Origin: an uncultured Clostridia bacterium
Lineage (GTDB): Bacteria > Bacillota > Clostridia > TANB77 > CAG-508
Length of the DNA stretch: 64,000 nt
Direction: 5' to 3'
NCBI GenBank assembly: GCA_934141445.1
Contig: CAKPCF010000007.1
Location: forward strand, 10,487-74,486
Positions 51,841 to 61,159 of this stretch are shown here, piece by piece. How positions within the stretch are numbered: the first letter of the stretch is position 1; each line of letters opens with the position of its first letter. A program made the position numbers and the translations under genes. Under the pieces are notes generated by a model. That model made no database searches, was not told the DNA's origin, and saw only the letters and a program-made list of their open reading frames with translations.

Positions 51841-52974
51841 ATGACAAAATCTTATGACATTTTAATACTAATCAGTTTTTTGACTGATTTAGTCTTGATT
51901 ATTAACACACTATCCAATCGAAATATCAACCCATATAAACGGAGTGGCTTTCTTGGAACTTATATACTCATAATGCTATGTAGCATTTGTGAATGGTCTG
52001 GCATTTTAATTGATGGATTAAACTTCAGTTCTAGTTTAATATCTGTACACTATTTAGTAAAAACTTTAGAATTGAGTATTACTCCACTTATATCATTTTG
52101 GTGTGCCAATACAGTCTTTTCAAGTAGATTAAACAACCACTTTATCCGTGCAAATATTGATAAAGTTTTTGCATTTTTATCAATATTGCATACAACTCTT
52201 GTAGTATCTACCAGAGCTACACATTGGATATTTTTTATTGATAAAAATAATGTATATCACCATGGACTATTCTATTGTGAATACATTTTTATGTTTATCC
52301 TATTTGGTGTAAGATTTTTTGTCAAGGCATTCCAATTTAGCAAAAAACATCAAAACAGTAATTCAACAATGCTTACTTCAATTTTGCTCTTCATTACTTT
52401 TGGTGTTTTAATTCAAATTGCAGATTCTACCTTTAAGACCTGTTGGTTAACTTTAAGTATTGCATCAAGTTTTGTATATACTTATTATTTAGAACTTACA
52501 CAATACACTGATGCTCTTACTCAATTGTTAAACAAGCGGGCTTATTCTAATCGGATTCAGCGTTTGAATTGTTCATACACATTGATAATGTTTGATGTTG
52601 ACGATTTTAAAAAAGTCAACGACAACTATGGTCACAAGGTCGGAGATGAAGTGCTTCGTATCGTTGCAGAGTGTATATTTGAAACCTACAGAGATTATGG
52701 AAACATTTATCGTATTGGTGGTGATGAGTTCGCAGCAATTCTTACTAAGCCTATAACTGATATGGATAAGCTAAATAGAAAATTTATTGCATTGCTTATG
52801 GAGCATCGTAGTGCTTTCAAAAGTATGCCTTATGTAAGTTTTGGTATTTCATATCATGAAAAATTTGATACATGTTCAGTAGAAGAAGTTGAGAATTCAG
52901 CAGACCAAGAAATGTACTATTATAAATCAATTTCCAAGCATGAGAGAGGTTCTAGTAAAGGAGATGCATCTTAA
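51841..52974 (+). CDS. Membrane GGDEF protein (probable diguanylate cyclase)
   Basis: 377 residues. Seven or so hydrophobic helices (about 5-220) form an N-terminal sensory domain; a C-terminal GGDEF domain (about 225-375) has TDALTQLLNKRAYSNRI, FDVDDFKKVNDNYGHKVGDEV and the active-site loop RIGGDEFAAIL. All residues needed for cyclic di-GMP synthesis appear present. A longer TTG-led frame starts at 51826, but GGAGG is inside it, eight bases before the ATG at 51841. Codon use is richer in G and C (CGG, CGT, GTC) than in the neighbours, suggesting acquisition from another lineage. Confidence 0.92.
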   Translation: MTKSYDILILISFLTDLVLIINTLSNRNINPYKRSGFLGTYILIMLCSICEWSGILIDGLNFSSSLISVHYLVKTLELSITPLISFWCANTVFSSRLNNHFIRANIDKVFAFLSILHTTLVVSTRATHWIFFIDKNNVYHHGLFYCEYIFMFILFGVRFFVKAFQFSKKHQNSNSTMLTSILLFITFGVLIQIADSTFKTCWLTLSIASSFVYTYYLELTQYTDALTQLLNKRAYSNRIQRLNCSYTLIMFDVDDFKKVNDNYGHKVGDEVLRIVAECIFETYRDYGNIYRIGGDEFAAILTKPITDMDKLNRKFIALLMEHRSAFKSMPYVSFGISYHEKFDTCSVEEVENSADQEMYYYKSISKHERGSSKGDAS

Positions 52975-53011
52975 GTTTTTCCTTTTCGTGGTTTAGCTAA
53001 TAACCACAGAC

Positions 53012-53048
53012 AAAAAGTGTGAAGGATTTAGTCCTCCACACTTTTTTT
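53012..53048 (+). terminator. Terminator after the GGDEF gene
   Basis: AAAAAGTGTG and CACACTTTTT pair, with AGGA/TCCT inside, and T residues follow. A smaller GTGGTTT/AACCAC hairpin lies just before it. Confidence 0.88.
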
Positions 53049-53058
53049 AGTTTTTAAT

Positions 53059-53406
53059 CTATATTTTATTTTTAATTTCCTCTTTGCTTAAACCTAACTG
53101 TTCAATTTCTTCTACAATTTTTCTAATTTCTTGTAACTTCTCTTCTATCTTTTCATCTACTAACTTTTGAGTATTATATGCTATATATGTTCCTTTAGTA
53201 GATAATGTAACTGTAACACCTTTTCTTTCTAATTCTGTATAAGCTTTTTTTACTGTATTTGGATTTATTCCTAATTCTGTTGCCATCTCTCTTACAGAAG
53301 GTAATTGTTCCTCTGGTTTTAATATTCCAAGCACAACATATCTTTCTATTTCGTTAACAATTTGTTCATAAATAGGAACTCTACTTTTATAATCTAAATT
53401 TATCAT
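53059..53406 (-). CDS. GntR family regulator (YtrA-like)
   Basis: 115 residues: a winged helix-turn-helix (YKSRVPIYEQIVNEIERYVV, LPSVREMATELGINPNTVKKAYTELERKG; key part PSVREMATELGINPNTV) and a short helical tail for dimerisation. A GTG three codons earlier is only one base from AAAGG; the ATG at 53406 has normal spacing. It is the last gene of an ABC-transporter operon and probably represses it by binding the palindrome at 56426-56439. YtrA-type regulators in Bacillus control such transporters in the same way. Confidence 0.93.
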   Translation of the reverse strand: MINLDYKSRVPIYEQIVNEIERYVVLGILKPEEQLPSVREMATELGINPNTVKKAYTELERKGVTVTLSTKGTYIAYNTQKLVDEKIEEKLQEIRKIVEEIEQLGLSKEEIKNKI

Positions 53407-53432
53407 TTTTGTCACACCTTTCTAAATAAATT

Positions 53433-55514
53433 TTATATATCAGTTGTGACTGTTACTTTATTTATATCTGCATCTATTGAATCTTCTTCATCACCAGAAA
53501 CTTCAATATCGTCTGCATTATATTTTGTAAAATCTTCATCTAAATCTGGAGAATTATCTATTGTATAACTGCCTCCATATTCATCATTTTTCACTTTCCA
53601 TTCCTCATATTTTTCGACATCATTAGAATAGAAATATAATTGTTCGCTATCATTATCATTCTTATATTGACTAATTGAAATTTTCAAATAATCTTTTGTT
53701 AGGTCAACATTTTCAGAACTATTTTTTACAAAATTTTTTATATCTCCAAAACTATTCATAAAAACATATTTACTACTACTTGATTCAAAAACTAATGCAT
53801 TAGTTATATGGTTACCATCATCTTCATCTAAAATTATATTTGCCTTAGCTAATCTATTTGAATAATTAGCCAAATAAGCTTTTAATTCATCACTTGTCGT
53901 TGCTAAAACTTTTCTTTTATGTAATCGATGATTTTTATAGTAATAACAATCAATCTCATTTTCTATAAATGTTTTTGTATTATTATTGTTTACAATGCTA
54001 GAAAAATTGTTATCTACTAAATTATTTAATATATTTTTTATATTATTTTTCTCTGTTCCTTTTACTTTTTTATTTTGGAAAATCATTACACTATCACTAG
54101 CAATTCCATACTCAAAATCAGCCTTTACCATTTTCATGTACTCTTCATTTTGCATAGTTTTCCATTTTATAATTCTAGCATTCTTTGAAACTAATCTAAT
54201 ATTTTTTGTTATTTCTTGACCATCTTTTAGCCTAATTTTTACATAAACATATTCTGTGTCCTTATTTCCTATAACAGTTCTTGCATAATAGTTCAAATAT
54301 TCATCTGCAAATAATCCTTCATAGAATTCATCAATTATTTCGCTATCAGTAAACTCATATTTTATTTCTTCTGAATTAAATCCACTCTTTTTTGTATCTG
54401 TAGGATTTAAAATAAAAAATCCTAAGCTCTTAATATCTTCTTTTGAATATGTTTTCCAGTCATTACTTTGCTCTGAAAAATAATCATTAGATATTTTAAA
54501 ACATCCAAAAAGAACTGCAACAGTAAGTATAAATGCTGGAATTTCTAATTTTAATTTTACTTTTCTTCTTGTTACTAGATCGTATACATAATAATATATA
54601 AATATAAATGCTAATATAAGTGCTGTAATTTTTATACTTTCTTCCAATTTAACTAATATAGCAATCATTGGAACTAAAGTTAATCCTTTTATAAATAAAT
54701 GTACCCATACATTTTGAAAAGCCTCTTCTGTATTTTCCATTTTTCTTTTTTCAAATAATAAATATCCAATTATTGCATAAACAACAGCCATTACTATTGT
54801 TCTAACTAAACTACCATTTGAGTATAAAGTTGGAATTTGTATAATAAGCCCTTTTAAATATCCATAAGGCATTGTATAATTATTTTCTACTTCTATATTT
54901 ACTGATATATTTGCATTATCCTTAGCAAATTGAATTGTTTTGGTTATCTCAAAATTTCCAACCACATCAATTGTAAATGGTACTAAAAATAAAATAAGCA
55001 AAGTAATTGCAATTTGTGTTAAAAGATTTCCTGAAATAGCCATACCAATATTAGTAGCTGTATATACAAATATATAAGATACCATGCCAAATATAAAATA
55101 ATCTATTAACATACTAATTGGTAATACTAACCCATTAAAGCACATTGATGCAAATAAAGATGTAAGAAAATTTAGTAATTGAATCGCAAATATTAGTAAT
55201 ATTCCACCAATTAAATTTGTTGTAAAAATTGTTTTTCTATTTATTGGCATTGAACCAATAAAATCAACACTCTTTCTTTTAAATACATATCCGAATAAAA
55301 TATATGAAATCGCAACTGGAATTATATACATTCCAACTGTATTTACAATATTAGCAACATGCATAATGTTTGTAGTTATATAGTTTGAATTCACATTTAG
55401 TAAAATTAAAAAATTCAATACAGGTACTATAAACAATGTTAAAAGCAATAAAGTTCTTGATTTCTTTAAATTTTGTATTAAGTAATTCTTGTTAAATAAC
55501 TTCGTTAAATTCAT
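53433..55514 (-). CDS. ABC transporter membrane protein (ABC-2-like)
   Basis: 693 residues. The N-terminal half has many hydrophobic helices (about 20-350), including LLLTLFIVPVLNFLILL near the start. After a short linker, the C-terminal half is a large extracytoplasmic-like domain (about 365-693) rich in Asn, Lys and Asp. It overlaps the ATPase gene by 23 bases, so it is the membrane partner of that ATPase. Substrates of YtrA-regulated transporters are mostly cell-wall active compounds; here this is not shown. Confidence 0.85.
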   Translation of the reverse strand: MNLTKLFNKNYLIQNLKKSRTLLLLTLFIVPVLNFLILLNVNSNYITTNIMHVANIVNTVGMYIIPVAISYILFGYVFKRKSVDFIGSMPINRKTIFTTNLIGGILLIFAIQLLNFLTSLFASMCFNGLVLPISMLIDYFIFGMVSYIFVYTATNIGMAISGNLLTQIAITLLILFLVPFTIDVVGNFEITKTIQFAKDNANISVNIEVENNYTMPYGYLKGLIIQIPTLYSNGSLVRTIVMAVVYAIIGYLLFEKRKMENTEEAFQNVWVHLFIKGLTLVPMIAILVKLEESIKITALILAFIFIYYYVYDLVTRRKVKLKLEIPAFILTVAVLFGCFKISNDYFSEQSNDWKTYSKEDIKSLGFFILNPTDTKKSGFNSEEIKYEFTDSEIIDEFYEGLFADEYLNYYARTVIGNKDTEYVYVKIRLKDGQEITKNIRLVSKNARIIKWKTMQNEEYMKMVKADFEYGIASDSVMIFQNKKVKGTEKNNIKNILNNLVDNNFSSIVNNNNTKTFIENEIDCYYYKNHRLHKRKVLATTSDELKAYLANYSNRLAKANIILDEDDGNHITNALVFESSSSKYVFMNSFGDIKNFVKNSSENVDLTKDYLKISISQYKNDNDSEQLYFYSNDVEKYEEWKVKNDEYGGSYTIDNSPDLDEDFTKYNADDIEVSGDEEDSIDADINKVTVTTDI

Positions 55515-56388
55515 AACCTAATACCTCCATTTCATATATAAATATTTCTTCTAATGTTAGTGTTAAGAAATCTAAAATTAGTGGATTTTTTTCTTTTAAA
55601 TATTCTTCATATTCTTCTCTTTCACCTTTTACAATCATTGTAGCAACACTTCCACTTTTCTTAAAACTTAATATATTTAATTTTTCAAAATCTTTTTCTG
55701 TAAAATCTCCTTTTAATGAAATTTGAACTTTAAAAATGTTTGTTTTTAAAGTATCGACTTCACTTTCAAATAAAATTCCACCTTTATATAAAAGTCCTAA
55801 GTTTTCACAAATATCTTCTAGTTCTCTTAAATTGTGACTAGTCATAATAATTGTTGTGTTATTTTTTTCCATTTGTTTAGCAATAATTTTTTTCATTAAA
55901 TTTCTAACAACTGGGTCTAACCCATCAAATGTTTCATCAAAAAACATATATTCTGCATTAGTTGATATAGCACATATCAAACTGCATTGTCTCTTCATAC
56001 CTTTTGAAAAGTTTTGAATTTTAGCATTCATATCTAATTTTAAAATACCAGCTAGTTCTTCTAAATATTTCATATCAAATTTTTTATACATGCTTTCATA
56101 AAACTTTGCCATATCTTTTAATGTATATGATGGATAAAAAAACAAATCATCTGGTACAAAAACTAATTTTTGTTTAAGCTCTTGATTATCCTCTATTCTT
56201 TCTCCATCAATTAAAATCTCACCTTCATCTTTTCTATAAATATCATTTATAATTCTAAGTAAAGTTGATTTTCCAGCACCATTAGCACCAATTAGCCCAT
56301 AAATACAACCAGTTTTTATATTGCAATTAAGCTTATCTAGTACTTTTTGCTTTCCATAAGATTTACTTAAATTTTTAATTTCTATCAT
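55492..56388 (-). CDS. ABC transporter ATP-binding protein
   Basis: 298 residues, with a complete nucleotide-binding domain: Walker A GLIGANGAGKST, signature NFSKGMKRQ, Walker B YMFFDETFDGLDP and H-loop TSHNLRELE. The C-terminal region (about 215-298) is the extension typical of ABC-2 type ATPases. AAGGAG precedes the ATG. It is the first gene of the ATPase-permease-GntR operon, whose promoter and operator lie directly upstream. Confidence 0.95.
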   Translation of the reverse strand: MIEIKNLSKSYGKQKVLDKLNCNIKTGCIYGLIGANGAGKSTLLRIINDIYRKDEGEILIDGERIEDNQELKQKLVFVPDDLFFYPSYTLKDMAKFYESMYKKFDMKYLEELAGILKLDMNAKIQNFSKGMKRQCSLICAISTNAEYMFFDETFDGLDPVVRNLMKKIIAKQMEKNNTTIIMTSHNLRELEDICENLGLLYKGGILFESEVDTLKTNIFKVQISLKGDFTEKDFEKLNILSFKKSGSVATMIVKGEREEYEEYLKEKNPLILDFLTLTLEEIFIYEMEVLGYEFNEVI

Positions 56389-56425
56389 ATAGAACTCCTT
56401 TCCAAAAATTAAATAACTGTACTAT

Positions 56426-56439
56426 CTGTACTAGTACAG
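56426..56439 (-). promoter_or_regulatory. Probable GntR operator
   Basis: Perfect 14-base palindrome CTGTACTAGTACAG adjoining the -10 box of the ABC operon. A half site AACTGTACTA lies at 56415-56424. Binding there would block the polymerase. Confidence 0.7.
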
Positions 56440-56467
56440 TTATATCATAATATTATTTTTCTGTCAA
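56439..56467 (-). promoter_or_regulatory. SigA-type promoter of the ABC/GntR operon
   Basis: TTGACA, 17 bases, TATAAC on the minus strand. The -35 box is perfect and the -10 box matches five of six. The -10 box meets the operator palindrome. Confidence 0.8.
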
Positions 56468-56542
56468 TTTAATTCATAAAAATTTCATAATTCTTTATTT
56501 TAAGTAACCAAACTGGCACAGTGAGTTCTTTAGATTACAATA

Positions 56543-59500
56543 TCAAATTCTAGTTATATCAACAATATCTAAATCTTTTTCTTCTACTTCATCAGCAATT
56601 GCTTTATAAAGTGCATTTGCCGTATCTAATGATGTAAAACAAGGAATTTTACATTCTACTGCCAATCTTCTAATTTTGAAACCATCTCTATTAGCTTGTT
56701 TTCCCTTTGTAGGAGTATTTATTATAAAGTTAATCTTTCCAGATTGTATTAACTCTAAAATGCTATCTTTTCCTTCCCAAATTTTTTCTACAACAATTGT
56801 TTCTATATTATGCTCTTTTAAGAATTTTGCTGTTCCAATTGTTGAATATATTATAAATCCTTTATCTTTGAATTTTTTAGCTATTGGTAGCATTTCCTCT
56901 TTGTCTTTATCTCTTACAGTAATTAAAATATTTCCATTTCTAGCAACATTTACACCACTAGCAATAAACGCTTTTAATATAGCATTCTCAAAGTTTTTGT
57001 CTACTCCTAAAACTTCACCTGTTGACTTCATTTCTGGTCCTAAACTAGTATCTGCATTCTTTATTTTTTCAAAAGAAAATACTGGCATTTTCACGCAAAC
57101 ATATTCACTCTTCTTATACAAACCTGTTCCATAAGGCATATCTTTTAATTTTTTCCCTAAAATAACTTCTGTTGCAATATCTATCATTGGTAAATTAGTA
57201 ACTTTACTTATATATGGTACTGTTCTACTTGATCGCGGATTTACTTCAATTATATATACTTTATCTTTACTTACAATAAATTGAATATTTAACATACCTA
57301 TTATTTTTAGTTCTTTTGCTATTTTTTTAGTATATTCAATAATTTGCTCTTCATATTTTTTATCTAAAGTTTGAGTTGGATAAACAGAAATACTATCACC
57401 TGAATGTATTCCTGCTCTTTCTAAATGTTCCATTATTCCAGGAATTAAAATATCATCTCCATCACAAATCGCATCTACTTCAACTTCCTTACCCAAAATA
57501 TATTTATCAACTAAAATTGGGTGTTCTTGAGCAATCTCATTTATTTCATTTACATATTCTTCTATTTCTTTATCATCATAAGCAATTGCCATTCCTTGTC
57601 CACCAAGTACATAAGATGGTCTAACAAGAACTGGATAGCCAAGTTTATTTGCAACTTCTTTAGCCTCTTCTACTGTAAAAATTGTACTACCCTTTGGTCT
57701 TAAAATTCCACAATTATTTAAAGCATCATCAAATTCTTTTCTATCTTCTGCTCTATCCATATCTTTTTCTTGAGTTCCAAGTATTTTTACTCCCATATCA
57801 CTTAGAGCTTTAGTTAGCTTGATTGCTGTTTGTCCACCAAATTGAACTATCGCTCCATAAGGCTTTTCTACATCTACAATATTTTCTACATCTTCTGGAG
57901 TAAGAGGTTCAAAATATAATCTATCAGCTACATCAAAATCTGTACTAACAGTTTCTGGATTATTATTAACAATTATTGTATCATAACCAGCTTTTTTCAA
58001 AGCCCAAATTCCATGAACACTACAATAATCAAATTCTATTCCTTGACCAATTCTAATTGGTCCTGAACCTAAAACTAATATTTTTTTCTTATCACTTATT
58101 TTTACTTCCTCTTCTTCATCATAGCTAGAATAATAATATGGTGTTTTAGCTTCAAATTCCGCACTACATGTATCAACCATTTTAAAATTAGCAATTATTC
58201 TATTGCCAAGTCTTATTGCTTTAATTTCTCTTATATTTTGTTTTGAAAGCTCTGAAATGACTTTATCAGTAAATCCATATTCTTTAGCTTTTCGAATTAA
58301 ATTTGCATCTAGTTCTCTTTCTTGTAAATCTTTTTCTAATTTAACAATATTTGAGATTATACCAATAAAAAACTTATCAATAGTTGTCAAATCATGTATC
58401 TCATCTATTGAAATACCTCTTCTTAAAGCTTCAGCTATTACAAAAATTCTTTCATTATCTACTTTTTTTAACTTTTCATCAATTTCTTCTCTTGTAAACT
58501 CTTTTAATTTAGGTAAAATAAGACTATCAATATTTTCTTCTAAAGAACGAACTGCCTTCATTAGTCCTGCTTCTAGATTTGATGCAATTGCCATTACCTC
58601 TCCTGTTGCTTTCATTTGTGTACCTAAATCTCTGCTTGCTGTTAGAAATTTCTTGAAAGGCCATTTTGGGATTTTTACAACAACATAATCTAAAACTGGT
58701 TCAAAACAAGCATAAGTTTTTCCTGTAACTTCATTGATAATTTCATCTAATGCGTAGCCAATTGCAATTTTAGTTGCAACTTTAGCAATCGGATAGCCTG
58801 TTGCTTTTGAAGCTAATGCAGAAGAACGACTTACTCTTGGATTAACCTCTATAACAGCATATTCAAAGCTTTTTGGATTTAATGCAAATTGAACATTACA
58901 GCCACCTTCAATTTTTAAACTAGAAATGATTTTTATTGCTGATGTTCTGAGCATTTGATATTCTTTGTTTGCAAGTGTTTGTGATGGTGCAACAACAATG
59001 CTATCACCTGTATGTACTCCAACAGGGTCTATATTTTCCATATTACAAATTGTAATACAGTTTCCCTTTGAATCACGCATTACCTCATATTCAATCTCTT
59101 TCCATCCTGAAATACATTTTTCAATTAAAACTTCATGTACTCTTGATAAACGCAATCCACTACCACATATTTCTTCTAATTCTTCAATTGTATAAGCAAT
59201 GCCACCACCTGTACCACCTAATGTATATGCTGGTCTTACAATCACTGGTAATCCAATTTTTTTAGCAAAATCAATTGCATCTCCAACATTATATACAACT
59301 TTACTTGATATACATGGTTCTCCAATTTCTTCCATCATATCTTTAAAAGCTTGTCTATCTTCAGCTTTCCTAATTCCATCTGCTTTTGTGCCTAGAAGTC
59401 TAACATTATATTCAGTTAGAAATCCGCTTTCTGCAAGCTCCATTGCTAAATTTAGTCCAGTTTGTCCACCTAAGTTTGGCAAAATACTATCTGGCTTTTC

Positions 59501-59740
59501 CTTTTTTATAACTTTTTTTACAGTTTCTACTGTTAATGGTTCTATGTAAATTTTATCAGCCATATTTTTGTCAGTCATGATTGTTGCTGGGTTAGAATTG
59601 ATTAAAATAACTTCTATTCCTTCTTTTTTCAATTCTCTACAAGCTTGAGTTCCAGCATAGTCAAATTCAGCAGCCTGACCAATTATTATTGGTCCAGAAC
59701 CCATTACTAAAACTTTTTTTATATCTTGATTTCTTGGCAT
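56543..59740 (-). CDS. carB: Carbamoyl phosphate synthase large subunit
   Basis: Makes carbamoyl phosphate from bicarbonate, ATP and ammonia supplied by CarA, for pyrimidine and arginine synthesis. 1065 residues, the normal length. Two homologous ATP-grasp halves start with VLVMGSGPIIIGQAAEFDYAG and VLGSGPIRIGQGIEFDYCS (quoted cores GSGPIIIGQ and GSGPIRIGQ). The C-terminal MGS-like regulatory domain (about 930-1065) holds TIGTAKFLKEHNIE. It lies 103 bases after carA. Confidence 0.98.
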   Translation of the reverse strand: MPRNQDIKKVLVMGSGPIIIGQAAEFDYAGTQACRELKKEGIEVILINSNPATIMTDKNMADKIYIEPLTVETVKKVIKKEKPDSILPNLGGQTGLNLAMELAESGFLTEYNVRLLGTKADGIRKAEDRQAFKDMMEEIGEPCISSKVVYNVGDAIDFAKKIGLPVIVRPAYTLGGTGGGIAYTIEELEEICGSGLRLSRVHEVLIEKCISGWKEIEYEVMRDSKGNCITICNMENIDPVGVHTGDSIVVAPSQTLANKEYQMLRTSAIKIISSLKIEGGCNVQFALNPKSFEYAVIEVNPRVSRSSALASKATGYPIAKVATKIAIGYALDEIINEVTGKTYACFEPVLDYVVVKIPKWPFKKFLTASRDLGTQMKATGEVMAIASNLEAGLMKAVRSLEENIDSLILPKLKEFTREEIDEKLKKVDNERIFVIAEALRRGISIDEIHDLTTIDKFFIGIISNIVKLEKDLQERELDANLIRKAKEYGFTDKVISELSKQNIREIKAIRLGNRIIANFKMVDTCSAEFEAKTPYYYSSYDEEEEVKISDKKKILVLGSGPIRIGQGIEFDYCSVHGIWALKKAGYDTIIVNNNPETVSTDFDVADRLYFEPLTPEDVENIVDVEKPYGAIVQFGGQTAIKLTKALSDMGVKILGTQEKDMDRAEDRKEFDDALNNCGILRPKGSTIFTVEEAKEVANKLGYPVLVRPSYVLGGQGMAIAYDDKEIEEYVNEINEIAQEHPILVDKYILGKEVEVDAICDGDDILIPGIMEHLERAGIHSGDSISVYPTQTLDKKYEEQIIEYTKKIAKELKIIGMLNIQFIVSKDKVYIIEVNPRSSRTVPYISKVTNLPMIDIATEVILGKKLKDMPYGTGLYKKSEYVCVKMPVFSFEKIKNADTSLGPEMKSTGEVLGVDKNFENAILKAFIASGVNVARNGNILITVRDKDKEEMLPIAKKFKDKGFIIYSTIGTAKFLKEHNIETIVVEKIWEGKDSILELIQSGKINFIINTPTKGKQANRDGFKIRRLAVECKIPCFTSLDTANALYKAIADEVEEKDLDIVDITRI

Positions 59741-59843
59741 TTTTTCTTTATCCTATCTTTAATATTTAGGCTTTATATAAAACCTATGAAATTTAATCTT
59801 CTTGTTTGTAAATATTTCATCTAAATTTATATCTATATTACTG

Positions 59844-60908
59844 CTATTGCAACATTTCTATAAACTCATCAAATAAATATGCTGTATCTTCTGGCCCCGG
59901 ACAAGCCTCTGGATGAAATTGAACTGTAAATATATTTTTGTTTTTGTATCTTATTCCTTCAACAGTATTATCATTCAAATTTATATGTGATACTTCAGCA
60001 ACTTCTGGATTTAAGCTTTCAGCTAATATATAATATCCATGATTTTGTGAAGTTATATATACTCTATCATTTTTTAAATCCTTTACTGGATGATTTGGTC
60101 CTCTATGTCCATACTTTAATTTAGCTGTTTTAGCTCCAGTTGCAAGCCCCATAAGTTGATGTCCAAGACATATTCCAAAAATCGGTATATTAGTTTTATA
60201 TAATTTTTTAATATTTTCTATTTCTTGAACACATTCTTCTGGATTTCCTGGTCCATTTGAAAGCATAATTCCATCTGGTCTTGTTGCTAAAATCATTTCA
60301 GCTTTTGTATTAGCTGGATAAACAGTTACCCCGACTCCTCTTTTTAATAAAGAATTTATAATATTATCTTTAGCTCCAAAATCTATTAAAGCGACTTGTT
60401 TAGGTTTAGTTCTTCCATAAGTTGTAACTTTGTTTGTTGTAACCTCTTCTACAATGTTTTCTATTTTATATCTATTTATAATTTCTAGAATTTCATCAAT
60501 ATTATCAATATTAGATGTAAGAAAACCTTTCATTGTGCCACTATCCCTTAAAACTTTTGTCAATTTTCTTGAATTTATTCCTTTTAAACCTGGTACTCCA
60601 TTTTCTTTTAAAAATTTATCTAAATTTTCTGTACTTCTAAAATTGCTTTCATTTTCCCCTAAATTATGAATAAACACTGCTTTAGCCCAGATTTTTCTTG
60701 ATTCACAATCATCTAAGCATACTCCATAATTACCTATAAGTGGATATGTCATTACAATTCCTTGACCTGCATAGGAAGGATCTGTAAATGTTTCTACATA
60801 TCCTACCATTCCTGTATTAAATACTACTTCGCATGCAGTATCAATATTACTTCCTATTCTTTTGCCTTCAAAAATTTGCCCATTTTCTAAAACTAAATAG
60901 CCCTTCAT
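59844..60908 (-). CDS. carA: Carbamoyl phosphate synthase small subunit
   Basis: Glutaminase subunit, 354 residues. The N-terminal CarA-specific domain (about 1-150) includes the MTYPLIGNYGV block. In the C-terminal class I amidotransferase domain, FGICLGHQLMG carries the catalytic cysteine and QFHPEACPGP the catalytic histidine and glutamate. AAGGAG is five bases from the ATG. The gene is preceded by a leader ORF and a terminator-like hairpin, so its expression may be attenuated. Confidence 0.98.
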   Translation of the reverse strand: MKGYLVLENGQIFEGKRIGSNIDTACEVVFNTGMVGYVETFTDPSYAGQGIVMTYPLIGNYGVCLDDCESRKIWAKAVFIHNLGENESNFRSTENLDKFLKENGVPGLKGINSRKLTKVLRDSGTMKGFLTSNIDNIDEILEIINRYKIENIVEEVTTNKVTTYGRTKPKQVALIDFGAKDNIINSLLKRGVGVTVYPANTKAEMILATRPDGIMLSNGPGNPEECVQEIENIKKLYKTNIPIFGICLGHQLMGLATGAKTAKLKYGHRGPNHPVKDLKNDRVYITSQNHGYYILAESLNPEVAEVSHINLNDNTVEGIRYKNKNIFTVQFHPEACPGPEDTAYLFDEFIEMLQ

Positions 60909-60970
60909 TTTAGCTCCTTTTGAATTTATTTAGATTTTTGGTTATATCTATAAACCATTTTTAGCCTACA

Positions 60971-61003
60971 AAAAAACACTAAATAAAAAATTTAGTGTTT
61001 TTT
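60971..61003 (-). terminator. Hairpin between LRR gene and carA (terminator or attenuator)
   Basis: AAAAAACACTAAA and TTTAGTGTTTTTT form a 13-pair stem with an AT loop and T residues on the minus strand. It could terminate the LRR gene, or act as an attenuator for carA. The 34-codon leader ORF ends inside the stem. Confidence 0.8.
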
Positions 61004-61083
61004 ATAAATATAAAAGAATTAGAAAAAAATGTATCTATAAATTGTTTTGCTCTTTTTGTTTTGTTATTTTTTTCAAAATACAT
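60979..61083 (-). CDS. Possible leader peptide of the car operon
   Basis: 34 codons, beginning ATG at 61083 five or six bases after a near-perfect AAGGAGGAG, and ending with TAG inside the terminator stem. The peptide is rich in Phe (about nine), Ile, Lys and Asn, with one Arg, so no run of a regulatory amino acid is visible beyond paired Phe codons. Its position between the carA promoter and a terminator is the layout of a translation-controlled attenuator. Ribosomes reaching the stop would cover the hairpin. It could also be a chance ORF. Confidence 0.45.
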   Translation of the reverse strand: MYFEKNNKTKRAKQFIDTFFSNSFIFIKNTKFFI

Positions 61084-61123
61084 TTTTTCTCCTCCTTACT
61101 TATTACTTTTTATATTGTAATAG

Positions 61124-61152
61124 ATTTTACTATATAAGTTTGTAAAAAGCAA
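61124..61152 (-). promoter_or_regulatory. SigA-type promoter of the car operon
   Basis: TTGCTT, 17 bases, TAAAAT on the minus strand, just after the LRR stop codon and about 40 bases before the leader ORF. Confidence 0.6.
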
Positions 61153-61159
61153 GTGAAAA

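Noticed and set aside
60905..61120. PyrR-binding loop or T-box in the carA leader
   Set aside because: No PyrR anti-antiterminator consensus and no T-box sequence was recognised in the leader.
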